Notes: generated by a model not told the origin, from the letters alone. Shown: positions 1-9,437, counted from the first letter of the stretch. The stretch: DNA of 64,000 nt from Palsa-661 sp035535015 (GCA_035535015.1 DATLQU010000019.1:1-64000); one strand, 5' to 3'. A program made the numbers and translations.

Positions 1-6
1 ATCGGA

Positions 7-24
7 GATCCTCGAACGAGGATC
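7..24. repeat. short inverted repeat (8-bp stem, 2-nt loop)
   Basis: GATCCTCG and its exact reverse complement flank AA. It lies downstream of the 667-aa gene's stop codon (201). The rest of bases 1-200 shows no supported gene. There is no T-run, so it could be part of a terminator, a protein-binding palindrome or chance. Confidence 0.35.
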
Positions 25-200
25 GGTCGCGTCCCGGGAAAGATCGGCTTGCTCGGAGTGCTCCGGAGTCGCTCCTCGCGCGCCCATAGAAACGATGTTC
101 GGCCGGACTCAGGACACCGATTCTGCATTGGCACCCTACAGGTCGGTGCGCACGGTCACCAGCTAGTCGAAACCCATTGTCTGACCGGGGCGGCCGAACC

Positions 201-2204
201 TCACCATCGTAGATTCGTGAATTGACGAACGACAGGCTGAACCAATTTCAGGTGACGCCGCACACTCTCGACCGAACACCCGTAACGCTCGGCCAACGAC
301 GGGATAGTGACCCTCATGTCGAGTCGCTTACTGACCACGGATTCACACGCCGCCGCCGCCGCCGGATCGAAATGATCGATGGACAGGTCCCCCGCGTCAT
401 CTCCTTCGGTCACGGACCACCACGCTGCCATACACCTGGTCGCATAGCCAAGACCTGCGAACCGCGCGGCACGGTCGAGAAGCAGCTCAGCCGTAGGATG
501 GAGCTCGACGACCGGTGCAGGAGGAGGCGCCAGGAACTCGCTGTACTCTCGGCGGCAGATCGTCCCGTACTCATCCCGGCGAGCAAGGAGCGGGCCGATG
601 TGCTCCAACGGAAACCCCTCGACCTCGAGGAGGCTTGACCGGGAGCCGGGCCGCCAGAACAGAGCAAAAGGTGTGTCTTGTTCGCCGGAGCGCTGCAGTT
701 CGCCTACGGTCGACTGCAACCCATCAGGACTTTCCAATACGGGCGCGACGGTAATCCCCGTCATGCGTCCCGCATCCCCGACGCCGATCACGAACGCGGG
801 GCCGAGAGCCCCGTAGAGCCGAAGCAGTGCCTGCATAGGTGAGTTTGGTACGGCGTCACGAAGTCGTAGTTCACCTGAACGCACTGACGACCAGAAGGAC
901 ATTGCCACCCGTGCTCCCGACTGAGCCCCTGACGCCCTACTGACTGACCCCTTGGGGGTGACACGTCCCGTGGACCGCTTTGGAGTGGCACGTGCTCGGG
1001 TTTGGGCACCCTCGGCGGCTCGGTCAGGCGGCCGACGCACAGCAGGAATCGGCGTCGTCTCAGGGCCGTCATCCGGCTTGTCGGCCTTCTGGGCATCCGG
1101 CCGCGCCGGCGCCAATTCCCCAGCCTCGACCTGCTCAGCGACAACCGCACCGGTGGAAGGAGCGGGCACGATGCATGTACGGCAGCCCAACTGATCCTTT
1201 CCGGCCACGAGGACGGCCGGGGAGCCGCAGGAAGGACACTGGGGAGGAAGATAGGAAGAGAGAATGGGCATATAGCTCAACCGCAGCGGGTACGTACGAG
1301 CGCCTCGGCGTACCGCGGCCTGAACCGCGTACGACGGGACTGCGACGAGATGGAGTCGGAATGGCTTCACCTCAAAGGAGGGTGTCAGGTCGTCAGCGAC
1401 TTCGGAACGACGTCGCGTCCACTCACGCTTGGTCGCGTCCGCCTGTTCCGTCAACATCGTCACACGATCGCTCGTGGCTCGCTGCAGGCGTTCATCGATC
1501 GATAACAACACTCTCCCATAATAGTCATCCACCACCTCGAGCTGTCCACGCAAGCGAGACGAAGTCTGGCGAGCCAACTCGTCGACTCGACGCCGGGCCG
1601 TGGCACAGAGAAGATCGTGAGCCCCTGCGACGGCGGCACCATCGGGAGCAACCATCCCCGGCCCCACGCCAGGCTCGAGAGCACGGGTGCGTAGCCGTTC
1701 GCACAGTTCAGTCGGCACTGCACGACCCGTATCGGCAAACACCCAGACTTCTTCAAGCTCCTGTACCCTTTCATCGATTGACACGTTGTAGGTAAGGAGT
1801 GCTCCCACCTTCAACACCATGACGTTGGTCACTTCGGGGGTGCCAGTCACGTCTATGCGTCCGTGGTCTGGGTGGATCTGTTCGCGGGCCCTCTCCTCCA
1901 ACGCACTGGGCGTGGGCGGAAGTCCAACGGGACGAGGCAGCGACGAGCACCCAACGTCGCCGCGTTCAAGAACAGCACGAGCCGCGGTCATGAGCAGCGG
2001 ATGGCCGGTGGTGACGAGAAGGAATCCGTCCTCTCGTGCGGTCTCGGGATCGGCCGTCAACCCGATTTCCTCGGGCAGGTCCAGAGCGGTGCGCAACTCC
2101 TGCGGGAGCACAAGGACCGCTCCTTCGGGTACCACCTCGGCCAGGGCTCCCTCGGCCTCGGCAAAGTCGACGAGGAAGTCGATGCCTGACCCCGAAGTAC
2201 TCAT
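201..2204 (-). CDS. SNF2-helicase partner protein with zinc ribbon and C-terminal HTH (function unknown)
   Basis: 667 aa. The start ATG overlaps the helicase stop codon by 4 nt (ATGA), with an AAGGTGAG ribosome-binding site inside the helicase's last codons, so translation is probably coupled. The N-terminal third (FLLVTTGHPLL region) and the following charged helical stretch (about 215-280) resemble what follows the motor domain in large HepA/RapA- or DrmD-like SNF2 proteins. At about 330-350 there is a CxxC...CxxC zinc ribbon (CPSCGS...CRTC), then a basic, low-complexity linker (about 360-440). A new folded part follows, ending in an HTH-like segment (IPSLAERYGCSVESVRRHL). There are no membrane segments and I recognise no catalytic motif. 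I infer it forms one complex with the helicase. GC is lower than in most of the window. Confidence 0.75.
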   Translation of the reverse strand: MSTSGSGIDFLVDFAEAEGALAEVVPEGAVLVLPQELRTALDLPEEIGLTADPETAREDGFLLVTTGHPLLMTAARAVLERGDVGCSSLPRPVGLPPTPSALEERAREQIHPDHGRIDVTGTPEVTNVMVLKVGALLTYNVSIDERVQELEEVWVFADTGRAVPTELCERLRTRALEPGVGPGMVAPDGAAVAGAHDLLCATARRRVDELARQTSSRLRGQLEVVDDYYGRVLLSIDERLQRATSDRVTMLTEQADATKREWTRRRSEVADDLTPSFEVKPFRLHLVAVPSYAVQAAVRRGARTYPLRLSYMPILSSYLPPQCPSCGSPAVLVAGKDQLGCRTCIVPAPSTGAVVAEQVEAGELAPARPDAQKADKPDDGPETTPIPAVRRPPDRAAEGAQTRARATPKRSTGRVTPKGSVSRASGAQSGARVAMSFWSSVRSGELRLRDAVPNSPMQALLRLYGALGPAFVIGVGDAGRMTGITVAPVLESPDGLQSTVGELQRSGEQDTPFALFWRPGSRSSLLEVEGFPLEHIGPLLARRDEYGTICRREYSEFLAPPPAPVVELHPTAELLLDRAARFAGLGYATRCMAAWWSVTEGDDAGDLSIDHFDPAAAAACESVVSKRLDMRVTIPSLAERYGCSVESVRRHLKLVQPVVRQFTNLRW

Positions 2205-4009
2205 CTCACCTTCATTGCGTCGCTTGATGCCATCGGACCACCGCCCATCTCGGCCACGAGATCATCTGTCCAGCCGCGACTGTCCGCATAGCCGGCCCGC
2301 GCCTCCACCAAGGTGGACCCCAGCTTCTCCAATCGGTCGATCAACTCCGCATCGTCGACACTCATGACATGGGCTTCGAAGACGGCGTCCTCGAACATGA
2401 ACTCCTCACCGATGCGCCCGAGCACCATGTCCAGTTCACCCACCACCAGTTCGAACAGATTGAGCTTGCTGTGCAACACATCCAGGATGCGGTCCTCAAT
2501 CGTGCCTCGGCTCACCAGGTTCGTAAGGACGACGTCGTGCGTCTGGCCGATCCGGTGGATGCGACCAAGCCTCTGCTCGATCTGCATGGGGTTCCACGGG
2601 AGATCGAAATTGATCATGGCGTGGCAAAATTGCAGATTTCGTCCTTCGCCAGCCGACTCGGTGCTTACAAGGACATCCACCTCGTTCTCGAACGATGCGA
2701 TTGCGGAATCCTTCGCCCGCCGGTCGAGGCTTCCGTGGTACACGGCCTGGGGCAATCCCAAGAGTTCGACCGTGGCGACCAGTTGCGCCATCGTCTCGCG
2801 GAAGGATGTGAAGATGATCACCTTCTCACCCGAGGCGACGTGTCGCTGTACCAGGGCCCCGAGGGCCGACGTCTTGGCACACGTGGAGACTGAGCGCGCC
2901 ACCTCTGCCAGATCAGACCAACCCAGGCGATCAAGTGTGGCGGCGACTGTTTTCGGCGAGGAGCCCGCCAGCCTCAGGACGGTCCGCAAGGCCATCGACC
3001 GACCAGGGCCACTCTGACGGCCCTCGATACGCACCCGTTCGGCGATCTGTCGGTAGAGGGCGGCCTCGGCAGCGGACGGCTGGACCGAGAGGGTCTCAGC
3101 CAACCGTCTTGGCAGCATCAAGGCGACCTCGCTCCGGCGATGCCGTACCATCACGTCGCGCATGCTGCGACGGAGCTCGCCCAAGGCAGCAACGCTGGGC
3201 GTACCCTCCGTCGCCCGTTGTCCCACCTCTCCCTGACGATCGGATGAAGCGCCGTGGCGTCGGCGAAAATCGGTGATGGTACCCAGATGTCCTGGTCGGA
3301 CGAGCGACACCAAGTGATAGAGATCGTCGATGCGGTTCTCGACGGGGGTGGCCGTCAATAGGAGCATAAATCGGACCCGCAGGGCCCGCACCAGCTTGGA
3401 TGACGCCGTCCGCGGGTTGCGAACCCGATGAGCCTCGTCGACGACCACGAGATCCCAGTCCACTTCGGTCAATAGATCCCGCAAAGGCAGACGCCTGGCG
3501 GTGGCCAGCGATGCCAGGATTACCGGATCATCAATGCTCGTCGAGGCCATTTCGGCGGGCGTCCACCTCTCGCTGGTGGCCACCACGGTCGGGATAGCGA
3601 ACTTCCGTTCGAACTCCTCCCCCCACTGGTCCACAAGACCGGTCGGAGCAAGAACGAGCACGCGACGTGCGAGACCTCGCAACCGCAACTCCGAAAGGAC
3701 GATACCGGCTTCAATCGTCTTTCCGAGTCCGACTTCATCGGCAAGGATCGCCCTGCCGGACATTCTCTGCAGGACTACCGCTGCCGCGTGGAGCTGATGC
3801 TCAAATGGTTCGAAGGGCAGATTCGATACGCTCGCAAATGTGTCGAATCCCGGGCGCCGCCACACTCCGACGGCTGCCTCCACCATGTCACGGCGCTGCT
3901 CCGACATGGCCGGAAGCGCCGCCAGCTGTTGGACGAGCGCCGTGTACTCGGACGGCACCTGCGTCGCTCCGGAGGTGACACCTACAGGGCGTAGATTTGT
4001 CGTGCTCAT
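2201..4009 (-). CDS. SNF2-family DEAD/DEAH helicase-like ATPase
   Basis: 602 aa from ATG at 4009, which has AGGCGA just upstream; an in-frame GTG at 4045 would add 12 residues and has no better site. Motifs: Walker A (ILADEVGLGKTIEAG, about 90-105), Walker B/DEAH (VVVDEAHRVRN), motif III (LLLTATPVENR), and a C-terminal RecA lobe with motif V/VI (STESAGEGRNL, EQRLGRIHRIGQ). This is the RapA/HepA branch of SNF2 proteins: ATP-driven translocases on duplex DNA or nucleoprotein, not true strand separators. The protein ends soon after the second lobe; the usual C-terminal extension appears to be supplied by the overlapping downstream gene. Its place next to an integrase suggests an accessory, possibly defensive, role; no nuclease or methylase is visible in the window. 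Confidence 0.9.
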   Translation of the reverse strand: MSTTNLRPVGVTSGATQVPSEYTALVQQLAALPAMSEQRRDMVEAAVGVWRRPGFDTFASVSNLPFEPFEHQLHAAAVVLQRMSGRAILADEVGLGKTIEAGIVLSELRLRGLARRVLVLAPTGLVDQWGEEFERKFAIPTVVATSERWTPAEMASTSIDDPVILASLATARRLPLRDLLTEVDWDLVVVDEAHRVRNPRTASSKLVRALRVRFMLLLTATPVENRIDDLYHLVSLVRPGHLGTITDFRRRHGASSDRQGEVGQRATEGTPSVAALGELRRSMRDVMVRHRRSEVALMLPRRLAETLSVQPSAAEAALYRQIAERVRIEGRQSGPGRSMALRTVLRLAGSSPKTVAATLDRLGWSDLAEVARSVSTCAKTSALGALVQRHVASGEKVIIFTSFRETMAQLVATVELLGLPQAVYHGSLDRRAKDSAIASFENEVDVLVSTESAGEGRNLQFCHAMINFDLPWNPMQIEQRLGRIHRIGQTHDVVLTNLVSRGTIEDRILDVLHSKLNLFELVVGELDMVLGRIGEEFMFEDAVFEAHVMSVDDAELIDRLEKLGSTLVEARAGYADSRGWTDDLVAEMGGGPMASSDAMKVR

Positions 4010-4344
4010 TTCGCCTGAGCATACGCGGGTGGCGGAGCCGAACACCTATGGAGAGACGGTGGGTTCCTGGTGTCTCCACCTGTGGGGGTTGCATATCCTG
4101 GTAGCCGTCTGACCAGCCAGAATACCTCCCACGAGCTGTTTGAACGTGGGGTCTCGGTCCTCAGCCCGTCGTCCACAACTCATTCGAGTCGCTTCGGATT
4201 CGTCGGTGCAGCGGCCTCAGGGACAACGGGGAGATGACCCTCGGTCTGGAGCACTTCAGTGCACACCATGATGCTCAAGCACGGAGTCCCTAGTGCCTCT
4301 CGCCTTGGGCTGAACGCGCGACGAGGTTCATCGAGCCACTCACG
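4010..4344. other. intergenic region between integrase and helicase operon
   Basis: 335 bp separate the integrase stop from the helicase start, both on the minus strand. It should hold the promoter of the helicase pair. I see no convincing ORF, hairpin or clear -35/-10 pair. Confidence 0.4.
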
Positions 4345-5529
4345 TCACCCGACATCCTCGAATGCTTTGAGCTTCACCGAGGCAGACATGGCCTCGGTGA
4401 GACGTTGGGACAATTGTTGCGCGGCATGTCGGTCGCCACCCGGTACCGCGTGGGCGTACACGTTGAGTGTTGTCGACGCCCGAGCATGGGCGAGGCGGGC
4501 GGCCACAATCGGCACAGCGACGCCGACGTCGAGCATCTGAGTGGCCATGAAGTGCCGAAGGTCGTGAAGACGGAAGTGACCGAGTCCCGCGGCCTTCCGG
4601 GACCGGATGAAGCGCTTGGTCACGTAGTTCGGCTTCCAGGGTCGCGTCCCCACCACGTCGTAGCAGAAGATGAACCGGTCACGGACTTCGGCCTGAGCGT
4701 GAACAATCCCGGCGAGCCAAGCCGCAAGCAGGGCTGCGGTGCCAGGGTCGAGCGCCACCCGATGCGACCGGCGGGTCTTGGTCGGAACGAGCACCGGCCC
4801 GCTCGGCCCTTCGACCAGGGCCCGCTGGAACGAGATGCTCGCCGTTTCCAGGTCGATGTCCGTCCACCGCAACGCCAGGAGCTGGCCCCTTCGGGCTCCT
4901 GTCGTGGCCGCCAGAACCACGAACAAATGCAGGAGCGGATCGGCTTCGGCCGTGAAAGCAAGAAGAGCAGCCACGTCAGCAGGCGTTGGCGGCCGCATCT
5001 CGACCGGTTCGCTCCGAGGTGGGGAGGCCAAAGCAGCCGGGTTGGCCCAGATCCACTCCCAACGCATGGCCTGCGCCAGGGATCGATGCAAGACGGCATG
5101 GACTCGGCGAACAGAACCCACCGAAAGCGCCTTCCCATCGGTCCGGCCACTGACTCGGAGCCGAGAATAGAGCTCGTCAATCGTCACCGCTGTGAGCTCT
5201 CGTACCAGTATCTCTCCGATCCCAGGCACCAACTGCTGGTCGATGATCGAACGCACGCTGCGGGCAGTCGTCGGAGCCCAATTGACATGGCTGACGCCAT
5301 ACCAGCGGTCCAACAACTCGGTCATCGTGGTACGAGCTCCGACCACCGGAGCCACGTTCGCCAGCCGCGCCAAGTCGACGAGCTCACGCTGAGCCTCGGT
5401 CCTGCTCCCCCGCACCGTGCGCGTTGCCCAGCGGCGGTGCCCCGTGGTGGGATCAGTACCCCGATAGACACGAAGCTCCCAGGAATTGACCCCACGTTGG
5501 CGGATGGATCCTGTCACGCCCATCGCCAT
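4345..5529 (-). CDS. tyrosine recombinase / phage-type integrase
   Basis: 394 aa. The N-terminus (SIRQRGVNSWELRVYRG) is the AP2-like arm-binding domain. A SAM-like core-binding domain follows (about 65-165), then the catalytic domain with Arg in TTGARRGQLLAL, Lys in TKTRRSHRVAL, His-x-x-Arg in HDLRHF, His in LAHA and nucleophile Tyr in LNVYAH. All catalytic residues appear present. The gene starts about 110 bp from the 3' end of tRNA-Gly on the same strand, the standard layout of a tRNA-integrated island, so it probably mediates site-specific integration and excision there. An alternative ATG lies two codons downstream (5523). No excisionase gene is visible. Confidence 0.93.
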   Translation of the reverse strand: MAMGVTGSIRQRGVNSWELRVYRGTDPTTGHRRWATRTVRGSRTEAQRELVDLARLANVAPVVGARTTMTELLDRWYGVSHVNWAPTTARSVRSIIDQQLVPGIGEILVRELTAVTIDELYSRLRVSGRTDGKALSVGSVRRVHAVLHRSLAQAMRWEWIWANPAALASPPRSEPVEMRPPTPADVAALLAFTAEADPLLHLFVVLAATTGARRGQLLALRWTDIDLETASISFQRALVEGPSGPVLVPTKTRRSHRVALDPGTAALLAAWLAGIVHAQAEVRDRFIFCYDVVGTRPWKPNYVTKRFIRSRKAAGLGHFRLHDLRHFMATQMLDVGVAVPIVAARLAHARASTTLNVYAHAVPGGDRHAAQQLSQRLTEAMSASVKLKAFEDVG

Positions 5530-5639
5530 CGGCTGCTCGCACGCAACCTTGAGTAACGGCGATGGGCAAGTCGCGAGCGGTGATGGGCGGGGTTCCGGCC
5601 TACGCCGACGCCAATATCACCATCTACCTGGACTTTCTC

Positions 5640-5715
5640 TGGAGCGGACGACGGGATTCGAACCCGCGACCCTCACCTTGGCAAGGTGATGCTCTACCAG
5701 CTGAGCCACGTCCGC
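5640..5715 (-). tRNA. tRNA-Gly (anticodon GCC), CCA encoded
   Basis: The minus strand folds as a cloverleaf. The acceptor stem GCGGACG pairs with CGTCCGC, the anticodon stem-loop ACCTTGCCAAGGT presents GCC, and the T-arm contains GGTTCGAATCCC. The discriminator is T (5643), followed by an encoded CCA (5642-5640). Its 3' end faces the integrase, so it is the likely attachment site of the island to the left. No second copy of this 3' end occurs in bases 1-5640, so the distal att site lies outside the window. Confidence 0.96.
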
Positions 5716-5800
5716 CTGTTCGGAGGTGATTCTAGCAACCTCTTCGAACAGACCTCTGCCGGTCTCCCACATTCGGGGTCGGAACAGGTTCCGGCGAAGC

Positions 5801-7240
5801 TCAGGCCCAGTGATCCGGTGTCCGGACAGCCGCCTTGACCAGCTCTCCGAGGGCGTCGGACACCAGGTGAGCCAGATGGTCCACTTCCGGCACGAGTTCC
5901 CGGCATCCGAGGAGGCCCACGTAGAGCGTGGCTGTGTAGCTGAGCACGGTGACGTTGAGGCCCACCCCGTCGGCCAGGGGGCCGACGGGGTAGAGCGCCA
6001 CCAGCCGTGCTCCCGCACACCAGAGAGGGACATCAGGACCGGGAATGTTGGAGATGAGAACGTTGAACAGAGCCGGGACGTAGTCGAAGAGCCGGAGATT
6101 CCCGGCCAAGCGGGCTACGCGTGACGACAACGCCGGCACCGCCAGTTGCGCCCACTCCCGCATGAGATCCTCGGAGAGCACCCGGGCCTGTTCCTTGGCC
6201 AACCGTGTCCCGGAGGAGATCACCCGCAAGCGCTCGACGGGATCAGACACGGTGGTTGCCAGCGAGACCAGCATGGCGTGGACCCTGTTGCCGGGAACGC
6301 TGGCGTCGGTGGGCGATCGGGTGGACATGGGAACCATAGCCACCAATGGATCGTCGAGGACTTCTCCCCTCTCGGCCAGCAATCGGCGCAAGGCCCCGGA
6401 GACGCAGGCCAAGACGACGTCGTTGACCGTGCCGCCGAACACGCGGCGGACCGTCTGAACATCGTCGAGCGGCGCCTGGAGGAAGGCGAACCGGCGATGG
6501 GCCGAGATGGCGCCGTTGAGCGAGGTTCTCGGTGCCCGGAAAGGCGCCGGTGGTGGATCGATACCGTCCTCCTCGCGGAGACGGCGATTGCGCTCGGACA
6601 GACCCCGCACGGCGCCCACGGTGCGTCGCAGAGCGGAGGCCGCCCGTTCCGGTTGGCGCGTCAACGACGACAGGGCACCGGTGACCATGTCGCGCTCCGT
6701 CGGAAGCTCATCGGGCCGCCATGGCCGGGCCGGTTCGGCGACGATACGGGCCTCGGGCCCGAGGTCGAAGAAGGCGGCCAGCACTTCCGCTCCCGAAGCG
6801 CCGTCGATGGCGGCATGGTGGAGCTTTATCACCAAGGCGAAATGGCCCGATTCGAGCCCCTCCACGACGTGCATCTCCCAGAGGGGACGGTCGAGATCGA
6901 GCGGGCGACCGGCCACTTCGCCGACGAAGGCCGACAACTCGTTGGGGCCACCGGGAGCGGGCACGCTGGCACGGCGCAGGTGGTAGTCGAGATCGAAGTC
7001 GGGATCCTCCACCCACACAGGATGATGAATGCCGAAGGGCACGCGGACGGCCCGGCGGCGCAACGGCGGCACCAGATGGATCCGTTCGGCCACGATCTGG
7101 CGGACCCGTTCGAAGGACATCGCCGGCTCGTGGGCGGATGATTGTGGTTCGAAGACCATCACGGCCGCCACGTGCAGTCGCATGGTCGGGGTCTCCATGG
7201 CCAGGAAGCTGGCATCGAGACCGCTCAGACGTTCCACCAA
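5801..7240 (-). CDS. wax ester synthase / diacylglycerol acyltransferase (WS/DGAT)
   Basis: 479 aa, the normal length for the family. The N-terminus (MVERLSGLDASFLAMETPTM) is the family signature. The active-site motif HHxxxDG is present as HHAAIDGASG at about 135, and the C-terminal region keeps the NVLISNIPGP motif. The enzyme transfers acyl-CoA to diacylglycerol or fatty alcohol to make storage lipid at the membrane. Its start is 28 nt downstream of dut on the same strand, so the two may be co-transcribed. Actinobacteria often carry many paralogs, so the exact substrate is unknown. Confidence 0.95.
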   Translation of the reverse strand: MVERLSGLDASFLAMETPTMRLHVAAVMVFEPQSSAHEPAMSFERVRQIVAERIHLVPPLRRRAVRVPFGIHHPVWVEDPDFDLDYHLRRASVPAPGGPNELSAFVGEVAGRPLDLDRPLWEMHVVEGLESGHFALVIKLHHAAIDGASGAEVLAAFFDLGPEARIVAEPARPWRPDELPTERDMVTGALSSLTRQPERAASALRRTVGAVRGLSERNRRLREEDGIDPPPAPFRAPRTSLNGAISAHRRFAFLQAPLDDVQTVRRVFGGTVNDVVLACVSGALRRLLAERGEVLDDPLVAMVPMSTRSPTDASVPGNRVHAMLVSLATTVSDPVERLRVISSGTRLAKEQARVLSEDLMREWAQLAVPALSSRVARLAGNLRLFDYVPALFNVLISNIPGPDVPLWCAGARLVALYPVGPLADGVGLNVTVLSYTATLYVGLLGCRELVPEVDHLAHLVSDALGELVKAAVRTPDHWA

Positions 7241-7268
7241 AGTGCTCTTCGCGACAGGCGCCGGTGCC

Positions 7269-7712
7269 CTACCGGCCCGTGTGGCCGAAACCGCCGAGTC
7301 CCCGGGTACTGGTCGGGAGCTCGCTCTGATCGGCCTCAGAGAATTTCGCCTCCTCGACGGACTGGATCACGAGCTGGGCGATCCGGTCCCCTCGCCTGAC
7401 CTCATAGGACTCCGAGGGATCGGTGTTGACGAGCAGGACACGCAGCTCGTCACGGTACCCGGCGTCGATCAGGCCCGGTGTGTTCAGGCAGGTGACCCCG
7501 TGGCGCAGCGCCAGCCCGCTGCGAGGAAGGACGAATCCGGCGTGTCCCGGCGGTAGGGCCACGGCCACGCCGGTGGGCACCAGGGCGCGGCCCCCGGCCG
7601 GGGCCAAGGTGACGTCCTCCCGGGCGTAGAGGTCGGCGCCGGCGTCACCCTGATGTGCATACGACGGGACGGGCAGGTCGGGGTCGAGCCGGACGAGCGG
7701 TACCTCGAGCAC
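7269..7712 (-). CDS. dut: deoxyuridine 5'-triphosphate nucleotidohydrolase (dUTPase)
   Basis: 147 aa with a GTG start. The five trimeric dUTPase motifs are in order: DAGADLYA (motif 1), PRSGLALRHGV (motif 2), GLIDAGYRDELRV (motif 3, uracil pocket and catalytic Asp), RGDRIAQLVI (motif 4) and the C-terminal arm RGLGGFGHTGR (motif 5). It hydrolyses dUTP to dUMP and pyrophosphate, keeping uracil out of DNA and feeding dTMP synthesis. It is divergent from orn across about 110 bp. Confidence 0.97.
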   Translation of the reverse strand: MLEVPLVRLDPDLPVPSYAHQGDAGADLYAREDVTLAPAGGRALVPTGVAVALPPGHAGFVLPRSGLALRHGVTCLNTPGLIDAGYRDELRVLLVNTDPSESYEVRRGDRIAQLVIQSVEEAKFSEADQSELPTSTRGLGGFGHTGR

Positions 7713-7825
7713 GGAGGGGACCCTACTTGGCCTCCACCTGGCCCCGCCCGGCCGGCCCGGCTCCGGCCCCGCCCAGCCCGAGGGGCGGCCCGGGTGGCAT
7801 CGGGCCGAGCCGTTAGAGTCGCTTC

Positions 7826-8371
7826 GTGCTCGTCTGGATGGATCTCGAGATGACCGGCCTCGATCCGGGCCGGCACACCATCGTCGAGATCGCCACCTTG
7901 GTCACCGACAACGACCTGACGGTGGTGGCCGAAGGTCCGGACCTGATAGTCCACGCCGACGCCGACGCCCTGGCGGCCATGGACGACTTCGTCCGGAAGA
8001 TGCACACGAAATCCGGGTTGCTGAAGGCCATGGAGGCGTCCACGCTCAGCCTGGCCGACGCGGGCCGGCAGACCCTCGAATTCATCAAGAAGCACGTGCC
8101 CGAGAAGGGCACGGTCCCGCTGTGCGGAAACTCGATCGGGACCGACCGTCGCTTCCTCGACGCCCAACTCCCCGATGTCGAGAACTGGCTGCATTACCGG
8201 TCGGTGGACGTCTCCACCGTGAAAGAGCTCTGCCGGCGTTGGTATCCCGATGTGTACGTCAACGCCCCGCAGAAGGCGACGACGCACCGGGCCCTGGAGG
8301 ACATCAGGGAGTCGGTGGCCGAGCTGGCCTACTACCGCCGCGCCGTCTTCGTGTCGGCCCCGGCCCCATGA
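7826..8371 (+). CDS. orn: oligoribonuclease
   Basis: 181 aa, GTG start (MLVWMDLEMTGLDPGRHTIVE). DEDDh exonuclease residues are visible: D-x-E in DLEMTG, Asp in the GNSIGTDRRFLD region, and His-(x4)-Asp in HRALEDI. It degrades 2-5-nt RNA, and pGpG from c-di-GMP turnover, which fits the presence of a GGDEF-EAL protein in the same window. Length matches the family. The aldo/keto reductase gene follows after 13 nt. Confidence 0.96.
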   Translation: MLVWMDLEMTGLDPGRHTIVEIATLVTDNDLTVVAEGPDLIVHADADALAAMDDFVRKMHTKSGLLKAMEASTLSLADAGRQTLEFIKKHVPEKGTVPLCGNSIGTDRRFLDAQLPDVENWLHYRSVDVSTVKELCRRWYPDVYVNAPQKATTHRALEDIRESVAELAYYRRAVFVSAPAP

Positions 8372-8384
8372 GCAAAGGACGGCC

Positions 8385-9437
8385 ATGAGACTGCGAACGT
8401 TGGGTCATACGGGGATGCACGTGACTCCTCTGTGCCTGGGCGCCATGATGTTCGGAGCCTGGGGGAACTCGGATCATGACGACTGTGTCCGGATCATCCA
8501 CGCCGCCCTCGATGCCGGGATCAATTTCGTCGACACCGCCGACGTGTACTCGGCCGGGGAGTCGGAGGAGATCGTGGCCAAAGCCCTGGCCGGCGGTCGA
8601 CGCGACAACGTGATCCTGGCCACCAAATTCCACGCCCCGATGGGGGCTGACGCCAACATGACCGGCAATTCGCGCCGGTGGATCGTCCGCGAGGTCGAGA
8701 ACAGCCTCCGGCGGTTGCGGACGGACTGGATCGATCTCTACCAGGTCCACCGGCCCGACCCGACCTGTGACATCGATGACACTCTGGGAGCCCTGTCCGA
8801 CCTCGTCCACCAGGGCAAGGTCAGGGCCATCGGCTCGTCCACCTTTCCCGGCGACCTGATCGTCGAGGCGCAGTGGGTAGCCGAGCGTCGGCGTCGGGAG
8901 CGCTTCGTCTGTGAGCAACCGCCGTATTCGATCCTGGCCCGGGGCATCGAGAGCGAGGTCCTCCCCGCCTGCCAGCGCTACGGGATGGGCGTGATCGTAT
9001 GGAGCCCGCTGAACGGTGGATGGCTGACCGGCCGTTACCGGAAGGAGGCGCCCCTGCCCGAAGGCGGACGGGCCAGCCGGATGCCGTCGCGCTACGACCC
9101 GAAACGTCCCCAGGTCACCGCCAAACTCGAGGCCATCGAGGGCCTCGTCCCCGTGGCCGAGCAGGCCGGGGTGTCCCTCGGCCACATGGCCCTGGCCTTC
9201 GCCCTCACCCATCCGGCGGTCACCTCGGCCATCATCGGGCCGAGGACCATGGAGCAGATGACAGACGTCCTCGGGGCCATCGACGTGGCGCTGTCGGACG
9301 AGACGCTCGACCGGATCGACGCCGTGGTCGCCCCCGGCGTCACCATCGATCCCGAGGACCGGGGGTGGACTCCCCCATGGGTATCCGACGCCTGGCGCCG
9401 GCGCCGGCCGGCGGCCAGCCGGAGCTCGGCGGGCTGA
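8385..9437 (+). CDS. aldo/keto reductase
   Basis: 350 aa from ATG at 8385, preceded by AAAGGA. Frames opening further upstream run through orn and are not used. The start (MRLRTLGHTGMHVTPLCLG) and the catalytic tetrad are visible: Asp and Tyr in FVDTADVYSAG, Lys in LATKFH, His in YQVHRPDP. The C-terminal NADPH-binding stretch includes SAIIGPRTMEQM. It resembles the YajO/Tas-type soluble reductases. The physiological substrate is unknown. Lies 13 nt after orn. Confidence 0.92.
   Translation: MRLRTLGHTGMHVTPLCLGAMMFGAWGNSDHDDCVRIIHAALDAGINFVDTADVYSAGESEEIVAKALAGGRRDNVILATKFHAPMGADANMTGNSRRWIVREVENSLRRLRTDWIDLYQVHRPDPTCDIDDTLGALSDLVHQGKVRAIGSSTFPGDLIVEAQWVAERRRRERFVCEQPPYSILARGIESEVLPACQRYGMGVIVWSPLNGGWLTGRYRKEAPLPEGGRASRMPSRYDPKRPQVTAKLEAIEGLVPVAEQAGVSLGHMALAFALTHPAVTSAIIGPRTMEQMTDVLGAIDVALSDETLDRIDAVVAPGVTIDPEDRGWTPPWVSDAWRRRRPAASRSSAG

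Noticed and set aside
2201..4009. a complete DISARM system
   Set aside because: Only an SNF2 motor and one partner are present; no DUF1998 (DrmB), PLD nuclease (DrmC) or methylase is seen in the window.
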